Part shown: one piece after another, positions 33,639-42,342 of the stretch
How positions within the stretch are numbered: position 1 is the stretch's first letter
Layout: every line of letters starts with the position of its first letter
Origin: Streptomyces sp. NBC_01288
Lineage (GTDB): Bacteria; Actinomycetota; Actinomycetes; Streptomycetales; Streptomycetaceae
Direction of reading: 5' to 3'
Length of the DNA: 64,000 nt
Assembly: GCF_035982055.1 (NCBI RefSeq)
Contig: NZ_CP108427.1
Coordinates: 5,393,001 to 5,457,000, forward strand
Translations under genes and position numbers: made by a program
Notes under the pieces: generated by a model
What the model saw: only the letters and a program-made list of their open reading frames with translations
The model's database searches: none
What the model was told of the DNA's origin: nothing

Positions 33639-35087
33639 ATGAGCCGGACACGGACACGGACACGGACATCGAGACAGGCACCGACACGGACACCGACCCC
33701 TGAGAACCCGGGGCGACGGATACGCATCGGCTGCGGCGCCGGCTTCGCCGACGACCGCATCGACCCCGCCGTGGAACTCGCCGAACACGGCCGCCTCGAC
33801 TACCTCGTCTTCGAGTGCCTGGCCGAACGCACCGTCGCCCTGGCCCAGTTGGACCGTCTCCGCGACCCGGACGCCGGCTACAACGAGTGGCTGGAGGAGC
33901 GCATGGAAGCCGTACTCGAACCCTGCGCCCGCCAGGGCACCCGCATCATCACCAACATGGGCGCGGCCAACCCGACGGCCGCCGCCCGGGTGGTCGCCGA
34001 GGTGGCCCACCGCCTGGGCCTCGACGGCCTGCGCATCGCGACGATCACCGGCGACGACGTACTCCACCTGGTCAAAGGCACGCACCTCCCCCTCCTGGAC
34101 GGCCCCGGCACGGCAAGCACGGTGAGCGACCTCCACGAGACCGTCGTATCGGCGAACGCCTACCTCGGCGCGACCCCCGTCACCGAGGCCCTCGCCCAGG
34201 GCGCCGACGTGGTCGTCACCGGCCGGGTCGCGGACCCGTCGCTCTTCCTCGCCCCGCTGATGCACGAGTTCGGCTGGCCCCCGACCGACTGGCCCCTCCT
34301 GGCCCGCGGCACCGCCGTGGGCCACCTCCTGGAATGCGCCGGCCAACTCACCGGCGGCTACTACGCCGACCCCGGCACCAAGGACGTCCCCGACCTGGCC
34401 CGCCTGGGCTTCCCACTGGCCGAGGTCGCCGAGGACGGCTCGTTCACGGTCACCAAAGTCCCCGGCTCAGGCGGCCGGTTGACGCCGGCCACCGTCACCG
34501 AACAACTCCTCTACGAGGTCCACGACCCCGCCGCCTACCTCACCCCGGACGTCACCGCCGACTTCTCCCACGCCCACCTCACCCACCTCGCGGAGGACCG
34601 GGTCGCGGTCTCGGGCATCACCGGCCGCGCACGGCCCCGCACCCTCAAGACCTCGATCGGCTACCGCGACGGCTTCCACGCCACCGGCGAGATCTCCTAC
34701 GCCGGCCCGGGCGCCGTAGCCCGGGCCCGCGAGGCGGCACGGATCGTAGAACTGCGCCTGACGACAACCGAGTTCGCAGTCACGGAGGCGCGCTACGACC
34801 TGATCGGCGTCGACGCGGTACACAGAGGACCCGGTGCCGACTCCACAACGGCCGTAGAACCGCCGGAAGTTCGCCTACGCGTGGCCGCCCGCACCACAAC
34901 CCACCTCCAGGCACGCCGAGTTGGCAGAGAGGTGGCGTCCCTGTGGCTGAACGGCCCCTACGGAGGCGCCGGCGTCACCCGCGAGACCCGCGAGAACATC
35001 GCCATCACCTCGGTCCTGCTGCCCCGCGAACTGGTCATACCCACCACGGAAGTTCACCTGAAAACGGCAGGAGGACCACCACCATGA
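33639..35087 (+). CDS. Acyclic terpene utilisation AtuA-like protein (DUF1446)
   Basis: The 482-residue protein has the DUF1446/AtuA core, beginning IRIGCGAGFADDRIDPAVEL. It continues through GTRIITNMGAANPTAA, QGADVVVTGRVADPSLFLAP and CAGQLTGGYYADPG. AtuA is needed for growth on citronellol and related terpenes in Pseudomonas, but its chemistry is unclear. The N-terminal 30 residues are Thr/Arg-rich repeats (RTRTRTRT) and may not be translated. No better start is seen. The last codons overlap the next gene (ATGA). Confidence 0.88.
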   Translation: MSRTRTRTRTSRQAPTRTPTPENPGRRIRIGCGAGFADDRIDPAVELAEHGRLDYLVFECLAERTVALAQLDRLRDPDAGYNEWLEERMEAVLEPCARQGTRIITNMGAANPTAAARVVAEVAHRLGLDGLRIATITGDDVLHLVKGTHLPLLDGPGTASTVSDLHETVVSANAYLGATPVTEALAQGADVVVTGRVADPSLFLAPLMHEFGWPPTDWPLLARGTAVGHLLECAGQLTGGYYADPGTKDVPDLARLGFPLAEVAEDGSFTVTKVPGSGGRLTPATVTEQLLYEVHDPAAYLTPDVTADFSHAHLTHLAEDRVAVSGITGRARPRTLKTSIGYRDGFHATGEISYAGPGAVARAREAARIVELRLTTTEFAVTEARYDLIGVDAVHRGPGADSTTAVEPPEVRLRVAARTTTHLQARRVGREVASLWLNGPYGGAGVTRETRENIAITSVLLPRELVIPTTEVHLKTAGGPPP

Positions 35088-35413
35088 AACTCCACGAACT
35101 GGCCCACGCCCGCTCCGGCGACAAGGGCTCCACGGCCGACATCTCGGTCATCCCCTACCGGCCCACCAACTACCCCCACCTGCGCACACTCCTCACCCCC
35201 GCCCGCATACGCCACCACTTCCCCGACCTCCCCCCGGGCCCGATCCACCGCTACGAGATCCCGTCCCTCCACGCCCTCAAATTCGTCCTCTACGACGCTC
35301 TCGACGGCGGCGTCACCCGTTCCCTCCGCCTGGACGCCCACGGAAAGAGCCTCGCGGCCTGCCTGTTGGAGATGGACGTACCGGCCCCACCCGCAACGGA
35401 AGCGAAAGACTGA
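35084..35413 (+). CDS. AtuA-associated small domain protein
   Basis: The 109-residue protein begins MKLHELAHARSGDKGSTADI, the conserved start of the domain that follows AtuA, either fused or as a separate protein. It continues to PGPIHRYEIPSLHALKFVLY. It is coupled to the AtuA-type gene by a 4-base overlap, so the two probably form one complex. Confidence 0.88.
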   Translation: MKLHELAHARSGDKGSTADISVIPYRPTNYPHLRTLLTPARIRHHFPDLPPGPIHRYEIPSLHALKFVLYDALDGGVTRSLRLDAHGKSLAACLLEMDVPAPPATEAKD

Positions 35414-35417
35414 CCCG

Positions 35418-36977
35418 ATGACAACGCCGCAGCCCGTACCCATCGAACCCACGGCACGCACTGCACAGGGCGTCCTGCGCGGCACGCTTACGAACGACGG
35501 CGAACCGGCGTCACTCTTCGCCGGCATCCCGTTCGCCGCCCCGCCCATCGGCCCCCTGCGCCTCCGCCCACCCCAACCCCCCACCCCCTGGGCGGGCGTA
35601 CGCGAGGCAACGGCGTACCCGGCAGGCCCCGCACAACGAGGCGCGGACGGCCCCGGCGGCTGGGAAACCTCCGAGGACTGCCTGTACCTGAACGTATGGA
35701 CGCCCGAACTCGGCGGCAGCCGACCGGTGTTGGTATGGATCTACGGCGGCGGCTTCGAACTCGGTACAGCCTCCCCGCCGACGACGGACGGCGCAGCCCT
35801 CTCCCGCCTGACCGGCGCGGTGGTGGTGGCCCCCAACTACCGGGTAGGAGCGCTGGGTTGGCTGAACCCGGCGGGCCCGGACGCGGCCGAATGGCGGGAC
35901 AGCGCCAACCTGGGCCTCCAGGACCAGACGGCCGCACTGCACTGGATCCAGGACAACATCGCCGCGTTCGGCGGCGACCCGGCCAACATCACCATCGCCG
36001 GCCACTCGGCAGGCGCCTTCTCGATCGGCGCCCTGCTGACCCACCCCGCCGCCCGGGGCACCTTCCACAAGGCGATCCTCCACAGCGGCAGCATCGGCCG
36101 CCTCTACCCACCCGACATCTCCGCCGCCATCACGGAAGACCTCATGGCACAGGTCGGCGCCAAGACGATGGCCGAACTACGGACCGCCCCACTGTCCCGC
36201 ATCATCGAGGCCCAACACGCGGTGATCGACCAGGACTTCGGCGCCCGCAACCTCCCCGGCGGCCGAGCCTGGGGCCTCGTACACGACGGAACGGTCATCA
36301 CGGAGGACCCCGCGAAGTCGATCGCAGCGGGCGCGGCAACCCACATCCCCCTCCTGATCGGCGCCAACCGGGACGAGTTCCGCACCTTCCAGTACCTCTA
36401 CGCCACCGAGCACTACCGCCACCCGGCAGACGAGCGGGCCCTCCTGGCCGAGATGGAACTGGCGGGCGTACAACATCCGCACGACCTACTGGAGGCGTAC
36501 CGAACCCACGAAGCACGGGACGCGTCGACCGACCAGTCCAACGTCCCGGCCAGCGCCCAGTCCAACGCCCCGTCCACCGAACTGTCCGACCTACGAACCC
36601 GCTTCCTCTCCGACGCCGTCTACCGCCGCCGAGCAACCCACCTGGCCAACCTCCAGACCAAGGCAGGCGGCCCCGCCCACACCTACCTCTTCTCCGCCGA
36701 ACCCCTGGGCCCCCACTACGGCGCCTTCCACGGCTCCGAACGCTTCTACGCCTTCGGCCAACTCACCCTCCTGGACATCGACACCCCGGAACACCGCGCG
36801 ACCCGCGACGCGCTCATCGGTGCGTGGAGGGGGTTCCTTGTGGATGGTGATCCCGGTTGGCCTGCCTACGACTTGGACGATCCCGAGGGTGCCCGCACGC
36901 GGCAGATCGGCGGAGAGACGGCCTTTGTGGATGAACCGCCGGTGTATGTGTTGCCCTGGTGGAATTCGACCCCGTGA
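35418..36977 (+). CDS. Type-B carboxylesterase/lipase
   Basis: The 519-residue alpha/beta hydrolase has the carboxylesterase signature SEDCLYLNVWTP. The oxyanion hole is VLVWIYGGGFELG, and the GHSAGAF elbow holds the catalytic Ser near residue 197. The acid lies in LIGANRDEF, and the His in LGPHYGAFHGSE. It starts four bases after the AtuA partner gene and is probably in the same LysR-controlled operon. Hydrolysis of an ester that feeds the AtuA pathway is a reasonable guess. Confidence 0.92.
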   Translation: MTTPQPVPIEPTARTAQGVLRGTLTNDGEPASLFAGIPFAAPPIGPLRLRPPQPPTPWAGVREATAYPAGPAQRGADGPGGWETSEDCLYLNVWTPELGGSRPVLVWIYGGGFELGTASPPTTDGAALSRLTGAVVVAPNYRVGALGWLNPAGPDAAEWRDSANLGLQDQTAALHWIQDNIAAFGGDPANITIAGHSAGAFSIGALLTHPAARGTFHKAILHSGSIGRLYPPDISAAITEDLMAQVGAKTMAELRTAPLSRIIEAQHAVIDQDFGARNLPGGRAWGLVHDGTVITEDPAKSIAAGAATHIPLLIGANRDEFRTFQYLYATEHYRHPADERALLAEMELAGVQHPHDLLEAYRTHEARDASTDQSNVPASAQSNAPSTELSDLRTRFLSDAVYRRRATHLANLQTKAGGPAHTYLFSAEPLGPHYGAFHGSERFYAFGQLTLLDIDTPEHRATRDALIGAWRGFLVDGDPGWPAYDLDDPEGARTRQIGGETAFVDEPPVYVLPWWNSTP

Positions 36978-37004
36978 GGAGGGGGACGCCGAACACCCGC
37001 GGGA

Positions 37005-37148
37005 TCAGCGCTTCTTGGTCTTCTTCTGCTGCGGTGGGGTCCAGGCACCTCGGTGCAACTGGCAACGGGAGTAGCCGATCATCGCCGGTTTCTGGCACCG
37101 CTTGCCGGTCTTGGTATCGGTCGACCCGCACTTGACCTGCTTACCCAT
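37005..37148 (-). CDS. Small zinc-ribbon-like protein, 47 aa
   Basis: A strong GGGAGG six bases before the ATG opens a 47-codon frame beginning MGKQVKCGSTDTKTGKRCQK. Cys7, Cys18, Cys29 and His32 (CX10C, CX10CXXH, with SRCQLHRG) could bind one zinc. The C-terminus is Lys-rich (QQKKTKKR). The pattern resembles tiny phage and mobile-element proteins with TktGxrC...RCxxH motifs. It lies 189 bp downstream of the DUF262 nuclease on the same strand. Confidence 0.72.
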   Translation of the reverse strand: MGKQVKCGSTDTKTGKRCQKPAMIGYSRCQLHRGAWTPPQQKKTKKR

Positions 37149-37336
37149 TCGTCCTCCCGTGTCCGGCCGAAGGTGTCGCGTCGCGAACCCATCGTCACCG
37201 GACAGAGGAGCTCATCGCTCTACTCGCGGCCACATTCGGCTGATTCGCTCCATTCCACGCCTGAATCATGACATTTGAATCCGTTGCATCCGCCGGATCC
37301 GCGAGTCGAGCACGCTGCGCACGGGGACTTCGCGGA

Positions 37337-39175
37337 TCACAGATCGTCGGTGTCGTCCGCCGTGTCGAGGTTGATCCCCGGACCCTCGGCGTTCGGATCG
37401 TCGTCCAGGAGCGGCTTGCCCATCGCGGCCGCGATGCTGCGGAGCAGCGCGGCTCTGCGCGCGGTGAAGAACCCGTCGAAGTCGTCGGCCGCCATGAGTT
37501 CGGGTCGGGCCAGGTGAGAACGGATACGTTCGGCGACGCCTTCGTCCGGGGTCTGCGCGGTCTTGGCCAGACGGTCCAGGTAGTCGGAGGGAGCCGCCCC
37601 TCCGATGATCCGGTTGGTGCGGGCGGTCAACGGGGTCTTGTTGATGATCGAGTTGTAGTCGGCGGGAGTGTAACCGGCCTTCTCGCACCACGTCTTGGGG
37701 AAGATGTGGTGGATGTCGATGGACTCGTCGAAGTACCCGATGACCTCGGCCTTCTCTCCGGTACGCCAGTCCAGGGCGCCCGCCTTGAGCAGGAGAGCGT
37801 AAACCCCTTTGTACGCGGCGCTGTTGCGAGTGCGGAGCGTCAGCAGGCGACCGGGAGCGAACTGCGCGGCGGTGACCGTCCGTGGCTCTGCGGCGTCCTC
37901 GCGGATCCAGTCGACGACGTCCGGCAGATCCTGACTGAACCGGGTTTCGGTCGAGCCGCCGTAGAGCTCTCCGAACACACCGCACCAGTACCAGCGGGCG
38001 AGCTTGTGCTGCGCTCCGGCGCTCTGCGCGGCGTCCCCGGCCAGGGCCAGGATCGCGGCGAGGGGGATCAACTGAGTGCCGTACGGCAGGAACTTCGTGT
38101 CGAAGAGGAACTGCTGGTGGAGGAACTTCGCCGCCTTCTTGAAGCCGGTGATGACGGACGGCGCGAAGCGTTTGTAGTCCTCCAGGGACAGAGCGAGCAT
38201 GTCCTTGCGCTTGCAGCCGATGCGCGGCAGCCGCTCCTCTTCCGTTCCGCGTTCCGCCTCGCGCTCGCGCCTTTCAGCCGTGGCCAACAGGGTGACGGCC
38301 TGCAGGAAGTCTGTGTTGGAGACCTCACGGAGGATGCGGTACTTGGGGGCCTTCCAGGCAGCCCGGCATTCTCGCTCCCAGTGACTACGCAGATCGAACT
38401 CGTCCGCCGCGTAGGTCGCGGTCAGCAGCTCGAACACGGTCAGGGTGACCCCGCCGGTGTTGACCTTCTCGAACACTTGGCACACGGCTTGGCGCGGGGT
38501 CGCCTGTCCGAGCTCGATGACCGGCACGTGGTAGCGGTCGAAGGGGCGGACGAACGCCTCGTTGAAGTCCCGCCACAGCGTGCGCTTTTCCTTGTCACCG
38601 TTCCAGTGGTCGGTGAACTCGTAACCCCAGTCCCCGCCGTCGAACACCGCGTGGAGCGGGAAGAGTTGGGCCTCGTACTCGCGCTCGGAAGTCGAGTAGT
38701 CCTCGATGACCTGACCCCGGAAGTTGAGGACCTTGCGCGATTCGGGCAGGAACCGGATGGCGTCCTCGCGGTCGCCGTTCTCGTCGAGTGCCTGGACCAT
38801 GTCGACGTAGAACCAGCCCGACACCTGGTGCTTGCGCAAGTCCTGTGTCACCACAGGGCCCTTGAGCTTCAGAGCCTGGAACAGTGATGTCAGCCGCTGC
38901 TGCCCATCGAGCACGAGCGTGTCGGGCTCGGGCTCACCGACCGGGGTAGCTCCTTCGATCGGCCGGTACTTGAACCGGACGTCGCCGCCGGCCTTGAGCA
39001 ACATGACGGTGCCGACGGGATAACTCAGTGAGATCGACGCGAGGAGGCTCGCGATGTTCGGGTAGGGCCACACCCAACCCCTTTGGAACTCAGGCAGTTG
39101 GGCCTTGCCGACCTCGACCTGCCGCAGCAGGTCCCGCAGCGGTCGCTTGTCGATGCTGAACGCTTCGTCGGGCAC
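37337..39175 (-). CDS. DUF262/DUF1524 (GmrSD-like) nuclease
   Basis: The 612-residue protein combines an N-terminal DUF262 domain with a C-terminal DUF1524 HNH-like domain. DUF262 shows PEFQRGWVWP and the DGQQR motif at residues 90-94, with FEKVNTGGVTLTVFELLTA around 220-240. DUF1524 shows IHHIFPKTW with His489-His490, then YNSIINKTPLTARTN and GGAAPSDYL. Fused proteins of this kind include the GmrSD type IV restriction enzymes and related anti-phage factors; DGQQR is thought to work with NTP-dependent control. The acidic tail (DDDPNAEGP) is variable. It sits beside tRNA-Ser and SRP RNA, a typical landing area. Confidence 0.9.
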   Translation of the reverse strand: MPDEAFSIDKRPLRDLLRQVEVGKAQLPEFQRGWVWPYPNIASLLASISLSYPVGTVMLLKAGGDVRFKYRPIEGATPVGEPEPDTLVLDGQQRLTSLFQALKLKGPVVTQDLRKHQVSGWFYVDMVQALDENGDREDAIRFLPESRKVLNFRGQVIEDYSTSEREYEAQLFPLHAVFDGGDWGYEFTDHWNGDKEKRTLWRDFNEAFVRPFDRYHVPVIELGQATPRQAVCQVFEKVNTGGVTLTVFELLTATYAADEFDLRSHWERECRAAWKAPKYRILREVSNTDFLQAVTLLATAERREREAERGTEEERLPRIGCKRKDMLALSLEDYKRFAPSVITGFKKAAKFLHQQFLFDTKFLPYGTQLIPLAAILALAGDAAQSAGAQHKLARWYWCGVFGELYGGSTETRFSQDLPDVVDWIREDAAEPRTVTAAQFAPGRLLTLRTRNSAAYKGVYALLLKAGALDWRTGEKAEVIGYFDESIDIHHIFPKTWCEKAGYTPADYNSIINKTPLTARTNRIIGGAAPSDYLDRLAKTAQTPDEGVAERIRSHLARPELMAADDFDGFFTARRAALLRSIAAAMGKPLLDDDPNAEGPGINLDTADDTDDL

Positions 39176-39300
39176 ATCGGCTCCTTGAGACCGGCGGTCA
39201 CCAGAGGCGGGCGCCTGGGGTCGAATGGTGTGGTGTCACGGAGAAACTACTGGGTGTCATGGCGTCGGGTGCCAGAAATGCAAAGTAGCCCGGCCAACGA

Positions 39301-39334
39301 CGAAGGGCCCCACCGCGAACGGTGGGGCCCTTCG
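39301..39334 (-). terminator. Hairpin downstream of tRNA-Ser(GGA)
   Basis: Perfect 14-base arms (39301-39314 and 39321-39334, AAGGGCCCCACC core) surround a 6-base loop just 3' of the tRNA on the minus strand. The sequence resembles the terminator after tRNA-Ser(CGA) at 690-719. Confidence 0.82.
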
Positions 39335-39358
39335 ACATCGTGCCCGGTGAGGCACTGG

Positions 39359-39443
39359 CGGAGGATACGAGATTCGAACTCGTGAGGGGTTGCCCCCAAC
39401 ACGCTTTCCAAGCGTGCGCCCTAGGCCACTAGGCGAATCCTCC
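39359..39443 (-). tRNA. tRNA-Ser, anticodon GGA
   Basis: The 85-nt cloverleaf has a GGAGGAT/ATCCTCC acceptor stem, a long variable arm, GTTCGAATC in the T arm and the anticodon loop TTGGAAA, giving GGA for UCC/UCU codons. It lies between the DUF262 nuclease and the SRP RNA. Confidence 0.95.
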
Positions 39444-39509
39444 GCGGCAAACAATACAAGACGTTGAGGAGTGCTCGCGAACTCGTTCCCCCCGCTCAGA
39501 TCCTGTAGC

Positions 39510-39606
39510 CTGTGCGGAGCCCCTCACGCGGCGCTATCTGACTGAACTCCCCCAGGGCCGGAAGGCAGCAAGGGTAGGTTGGCTCTGGCGGGTGCGTGGG
39601 GGGCGC
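39510..39606 (+). ncRNA. ffs: Signal recognition particle RNA (4.5S, small bacterial type)
   Basis: The invariant SRP tip GGCCGGAAGGCAGCAAGGGTA is split here as GGCCGGAAGG followed by CAGCAAGGGTA near 39556-39576. It is flanked by pairing arms GCCCCTCACGC and GCGTGGGGGG. The RNA binds Ffh and guides nascent membrane proteins to FtsY. The exact ends are estimated from the outer stem. It sits directly upstream of dnaX, a common actinobacterial order. Confidence 0.9.
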
Positions 39607-39756
39607 TTGCGTTCCCGGGGTCGGGTTTCCAGGGCGGGACAGTCTGCCGGGGGATGGGACGGTCGCCCGGGGCCGGAGCAGTCGCCCGGGGGTCGGGACG
39701 GTCGGCGGGCTCACAGGCGGCCCCCGTTGTCAGTGGGCGCCTATAACCTCGTACGC

Positions 39757-42048
39757 GTGTCGTCTCTCGCGCTCTACCGCCGTTACCGCCCGGAGTCGTT
39801 CGCCGAGGTCATCGGGCAGGAACATGTCACCGACCCGTTGCAGCAGGCGCTGCGGAACAACCGGGTCAATCACGCGTACCTGTTCAGCGGGCCGCGGGGC
39901 TGCGGCAAGACCACGAGCGCGCGCATCCTGGCCCGTTGTCTGAACTGCGAGAAGGGCCCCACCCCCACCCCCTGCGGCGAGTGCCTGTCCTGCACGGACC
40001 TCGCGCGCAACGGACCCGGTTCCATCGACGTCATCGAGATCGACGCCGCGTCGCACGGTGGTGTGGACGACGCCCGTGAGCTGCGCGAGAAGGCGTTCTT
40101 CGGGCCCGCGAGCAGTCGCTACAAGATCTACATCATCGACGAGGCCCACATGGTCACGTCGGCCGGCTTCAACGCGCTGCTCAAGGTCGTCGAAGAGCCG
40201 CCGGAGCACCTCAAGTTCATCTTCGCGACCACCGAACCCGAGAAGGTCATCGGGACCATCCGGTCGCGCACGCACCACTACCCCTTCCGGCTCGTGCCGC
40301 CCAGCACCCTGCGCGAGTACCTCGGCCAGGTCTGCGGGCAGGAGAACATCCCCGTCGAGGAGGGCGTCCTGCCCCTCGTCGTGCGCGCCGGCGCCGGTTC
40401 CGTGCGTGACTCCATGTCCGTCATGGACCAGTTGCTCGCCGGCGCCAGCACCGACGGTGTGACATACGCCATGGCGACCTCGCTGCTCGGCTACACCGAC
40501 GCCTCGCTCCTCGACTCCGTCGTCGAGGCCTTCGCCACCGGTGACGGCGCCGCCGCCTTCGAGGTCGTCGACCGCATCATCGACGGCGGCAACGACCCGC
40601 GCCGGTTCGTCGCCGACCTGCTGGAGCGCCTCCGCGACCTGGTGATCCTCGCGGCCGTCCCCGACGCCCTCGACAAGGGCCTCATCGACGCCCCCACCGA
40701 CGTACTCGAACGCATGCAGGCCCAGGCGGGCACCTTCGGCGCCGCCGAACTCAGCCGCGCCGCCGACCTCGTCAACACCGGCCTGACCGAGATGCGCGGC
40801 GCCACCTCCCCCCGCCTCCAGCTCGAACTCATCTGCGCCCGCGTCATGCTCCCCGCCGCCTACGGCGACGAGCAGTCGGTCATGGCCCGCCTCGACCGAC
40901 TGGAGCGCGGCGTCAACTTCGCGGGCGGCGGCGGAGCGCCCACCATGGCCTACGTCCCCGGACCCGACGCCCACCCCCAAGCACCACCCCAACCCCAAGC
41001 CCACGCGCAGCCCCCTGCCCAGGTTCACGCCCCGGCCCCCGTCCCGCCGGGCGGTGGTGCCGCCGCCGCACGCGCAGCCGTACGAGGTCCAGGGGCGCCC
41101 GGCGCCACCCCGGCTCCCGTCGCGACCCCGCCCGCGATGCCGGCGGAGCAGCCCCCCGCCCCCGCACCCGCCTACGTCCAGCCCGCCCCGCCCACCCCGG
41201 AACCCCAACAGCCCCAGCCTCAGCCTCAGGCACAACCCCAGGCCCCCACCCCCGGCGCCTGGCCCACCGCCACAGCCGCGGGCAGCGGTCGCCGCCCCGG
41301 CGGCTGGCCCACGGCGGCACCGACAGGTGGCGGACAACCCCCGGCCCCCGCCCACAACACCCCCGTACCGGCCTCCGCACCCCAGACCGCGGCCCCCGCC
41401 CAAGCCGCCGTCGCACCCCCGGCCGGCAGCCTCGACCCCCGCATGCTCTGGCCGAACATCCTGGAAGTGGTGAAGAACCGCCGCCGTTTCACCTGGATCC
41501 TGCTCAGCCAGAACGCGCAGGTCACCGGTTTCGACGGCACGACCCTCCAGATCGGCTTCGTCAACGCCGGTGCGCGGGACAACTTCAACAGCAGCGGCAG
41601 CGAGGACGTGCTGAAGCAGGCGCTGTCCGAGCAGTTCAACGTCCAGTGGAAGATCGACGCGGTCGTGGACCCGTCGGGCGGCGGCACCCCGCCCCCGCAA
41701 CCGGGCGGTTCCTACGGCGGCGGTGGCGGCGGCGCCGCGGGTGGTTACGGAGGTGCGCCGTCCGGTGGCTATGGCACCCCCGCCCCCGCCACGTCCGCCC
41801 CCCGCCCGGCATCCCCCCAGCCCACGCCCGCGCCCGCCCCCACGAACACCCCCAACTCCCCCTCGTCACAGGCCCCGGCGCCCGCCCAACCCTCCGCGCC
41901 CCCGGCACCCGCGCCCCGCACCGTCTCCGCCGAGGACGACACTCCGGAGGACGACGACCCCGACCTCGACGAGTCGGCCCTCTCCGGCCACGAACTCATC
42001 GTCCGAGAACTGGGAGCCACGGTCATCGAGGAATTCACCAACGAGTAG
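39757..42048 (+). CDS. dnaX: DNA polymerase III subunits gamma and tau
   Basis: The 763-residue protein loads the beta clamp. Walker A is GPRGCGKTT (about residues 44-52). The zinc-binding Cys cluster follows (CLNCEKGPTPTPCGECLSC), with Walker B YIIDEAH and sensor 1 ATTEPEKV. Domain III extends to about 380. A long Pro/Ala/Gln-rich linker (about 400-560) and a conserved C-terminal tau-like domain (LDPRMLWPNILEVVKNRRRF) follow, with a further Gly- and Pro-rich tail. GTG 39757 gives the family start VSSLALYRRYRPESF; the longer open frame runs through SRP RNA. Confidence 0.95.
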   Translation: MSSLALYRRYRPESFAEVIGQEHVTDPLQQALRNNRVNHAYLFSGPRGCGKTTSARILARCLNCEKGPTPTPCGECLSCTDLARNGPGSIDVIEIDAASHGGVDDARELREKAFFGPASSRYKIYIIDEAHMVTSAGFNALLKVVEEPPEHLKFIFATTEPEKVIGTIRSRTHHYPFRLVPPSTLREYLGQVCGQENIPVEEGVLPLVVRAGAGSVRDSMSVMDQLLAGASTDGVTYAMATSLLGYTDASLLDSVVEAFATGDGAAAFEVVDRIIDGGNDPRRFVADLLERLRDLVILAAVPDALDKGLIDAPTDVLERMQAQAGTFGAAELSRAADLVNTGLTEMRGATSPRLQLELICARVMLPAAYGDEQSVMARLDRLERGVNFAGGGGAPTMAYVPGPDAHPQAPPQPQAHAQPPAQVHAPAPVPPGGGAAAARAAVRGPGAPGATPAPVATPPAMPAEQPPAPAPAYVQPAPPTPEPQQPQPQPQAQPQAPTPGAWPTATAAGSGRRPGGWPTAAPTGGGQPPAPAHNTPVPASAPQTAAPAQAAVAPPAGSLDPRMLWPNILEVVKNRRRFTWILLSQNAQVTGFDGTTLQIGFVNAGARDNFNSSGSEDVLKQALSEQFNVQWKIDAVVDPSGGGTPPPQPGGSYGGGGGGAAGGYGGAPSGGYGTPAPATSAPRPASPQPTPAPAPTNTPNSPSSQAPAPAQPSAPPAPAPRTVSAEDDTPEDDDPDLDESALSGHELIVRELGATVIEEFTNE

Positions 42049-42080
42049 CCCCACGCTCCCTGGACTCCGCCCCACCCCAA

Positions 42081-42130
42081 CCCCCTAGGGGCGCGGGGCT
42101 GTGTCGATATGCGGCTCCGCCGCGCGGGCG
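42081..42130 (+). repeat. Dispersed 50-bp hairpin repeat, copy B1
   Basis: It matches the 7452-7501 element at 49 of 50 bases but in the opposite orientation. It lies in the 294-bp dnaX-purD gap, 32 bp after the dnaX stop, and could act as a terminator through its CCCCCTAGGGG core. Confidence 0.78.
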
Positions 42131-42161
42131 AGTCCAGCCCCCTAACCCCGCCCCACCCCAT

Positions 42162-42199
42162 CCCCCTAGGGGCGCGAGGAACTGCGCGACAAGCCCCCA
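42162..42199 (+). repeat. Related repeat, copy B2, with variant right half
   Basis: The same CCCCCTAGGGGCGCG core is followed here by a different tail (AACTGCGCGACAAGCCCCCA), a variant I also associate with Streptomyces intergenic DNA. The rest of the gap (42200-42342) is C-rich, low-complexity and has no gene. Confidence 0.7.
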
Positions 42200-42342
42200 C
42201 CCACCCGCACCCCGCAAACAACCCAAACCACCCACCCCGATCCGCCCCCAACCCCGCCCCACCACCGACCACCCCCGCCCCAACTCCGGCCTCACCCCCC
42301 ACCCCGCCCCGCCCCACCCCCACCGTGACCTAGGCTGACCCC

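Noticed and set aside
33639..33725. Thr/Arg repeat as a signal peptide of the AtuA-like protein
   Set aside because: It has no hydrophobic core. It is more likely untranslated or a disordered start.
39592..39756. N-terminal extension of dnaX
   Set aside because: The frame is open but overlaps the 3' part of SRP RNA and is low-complexity; GTG 39757 gives the family N-terminus.
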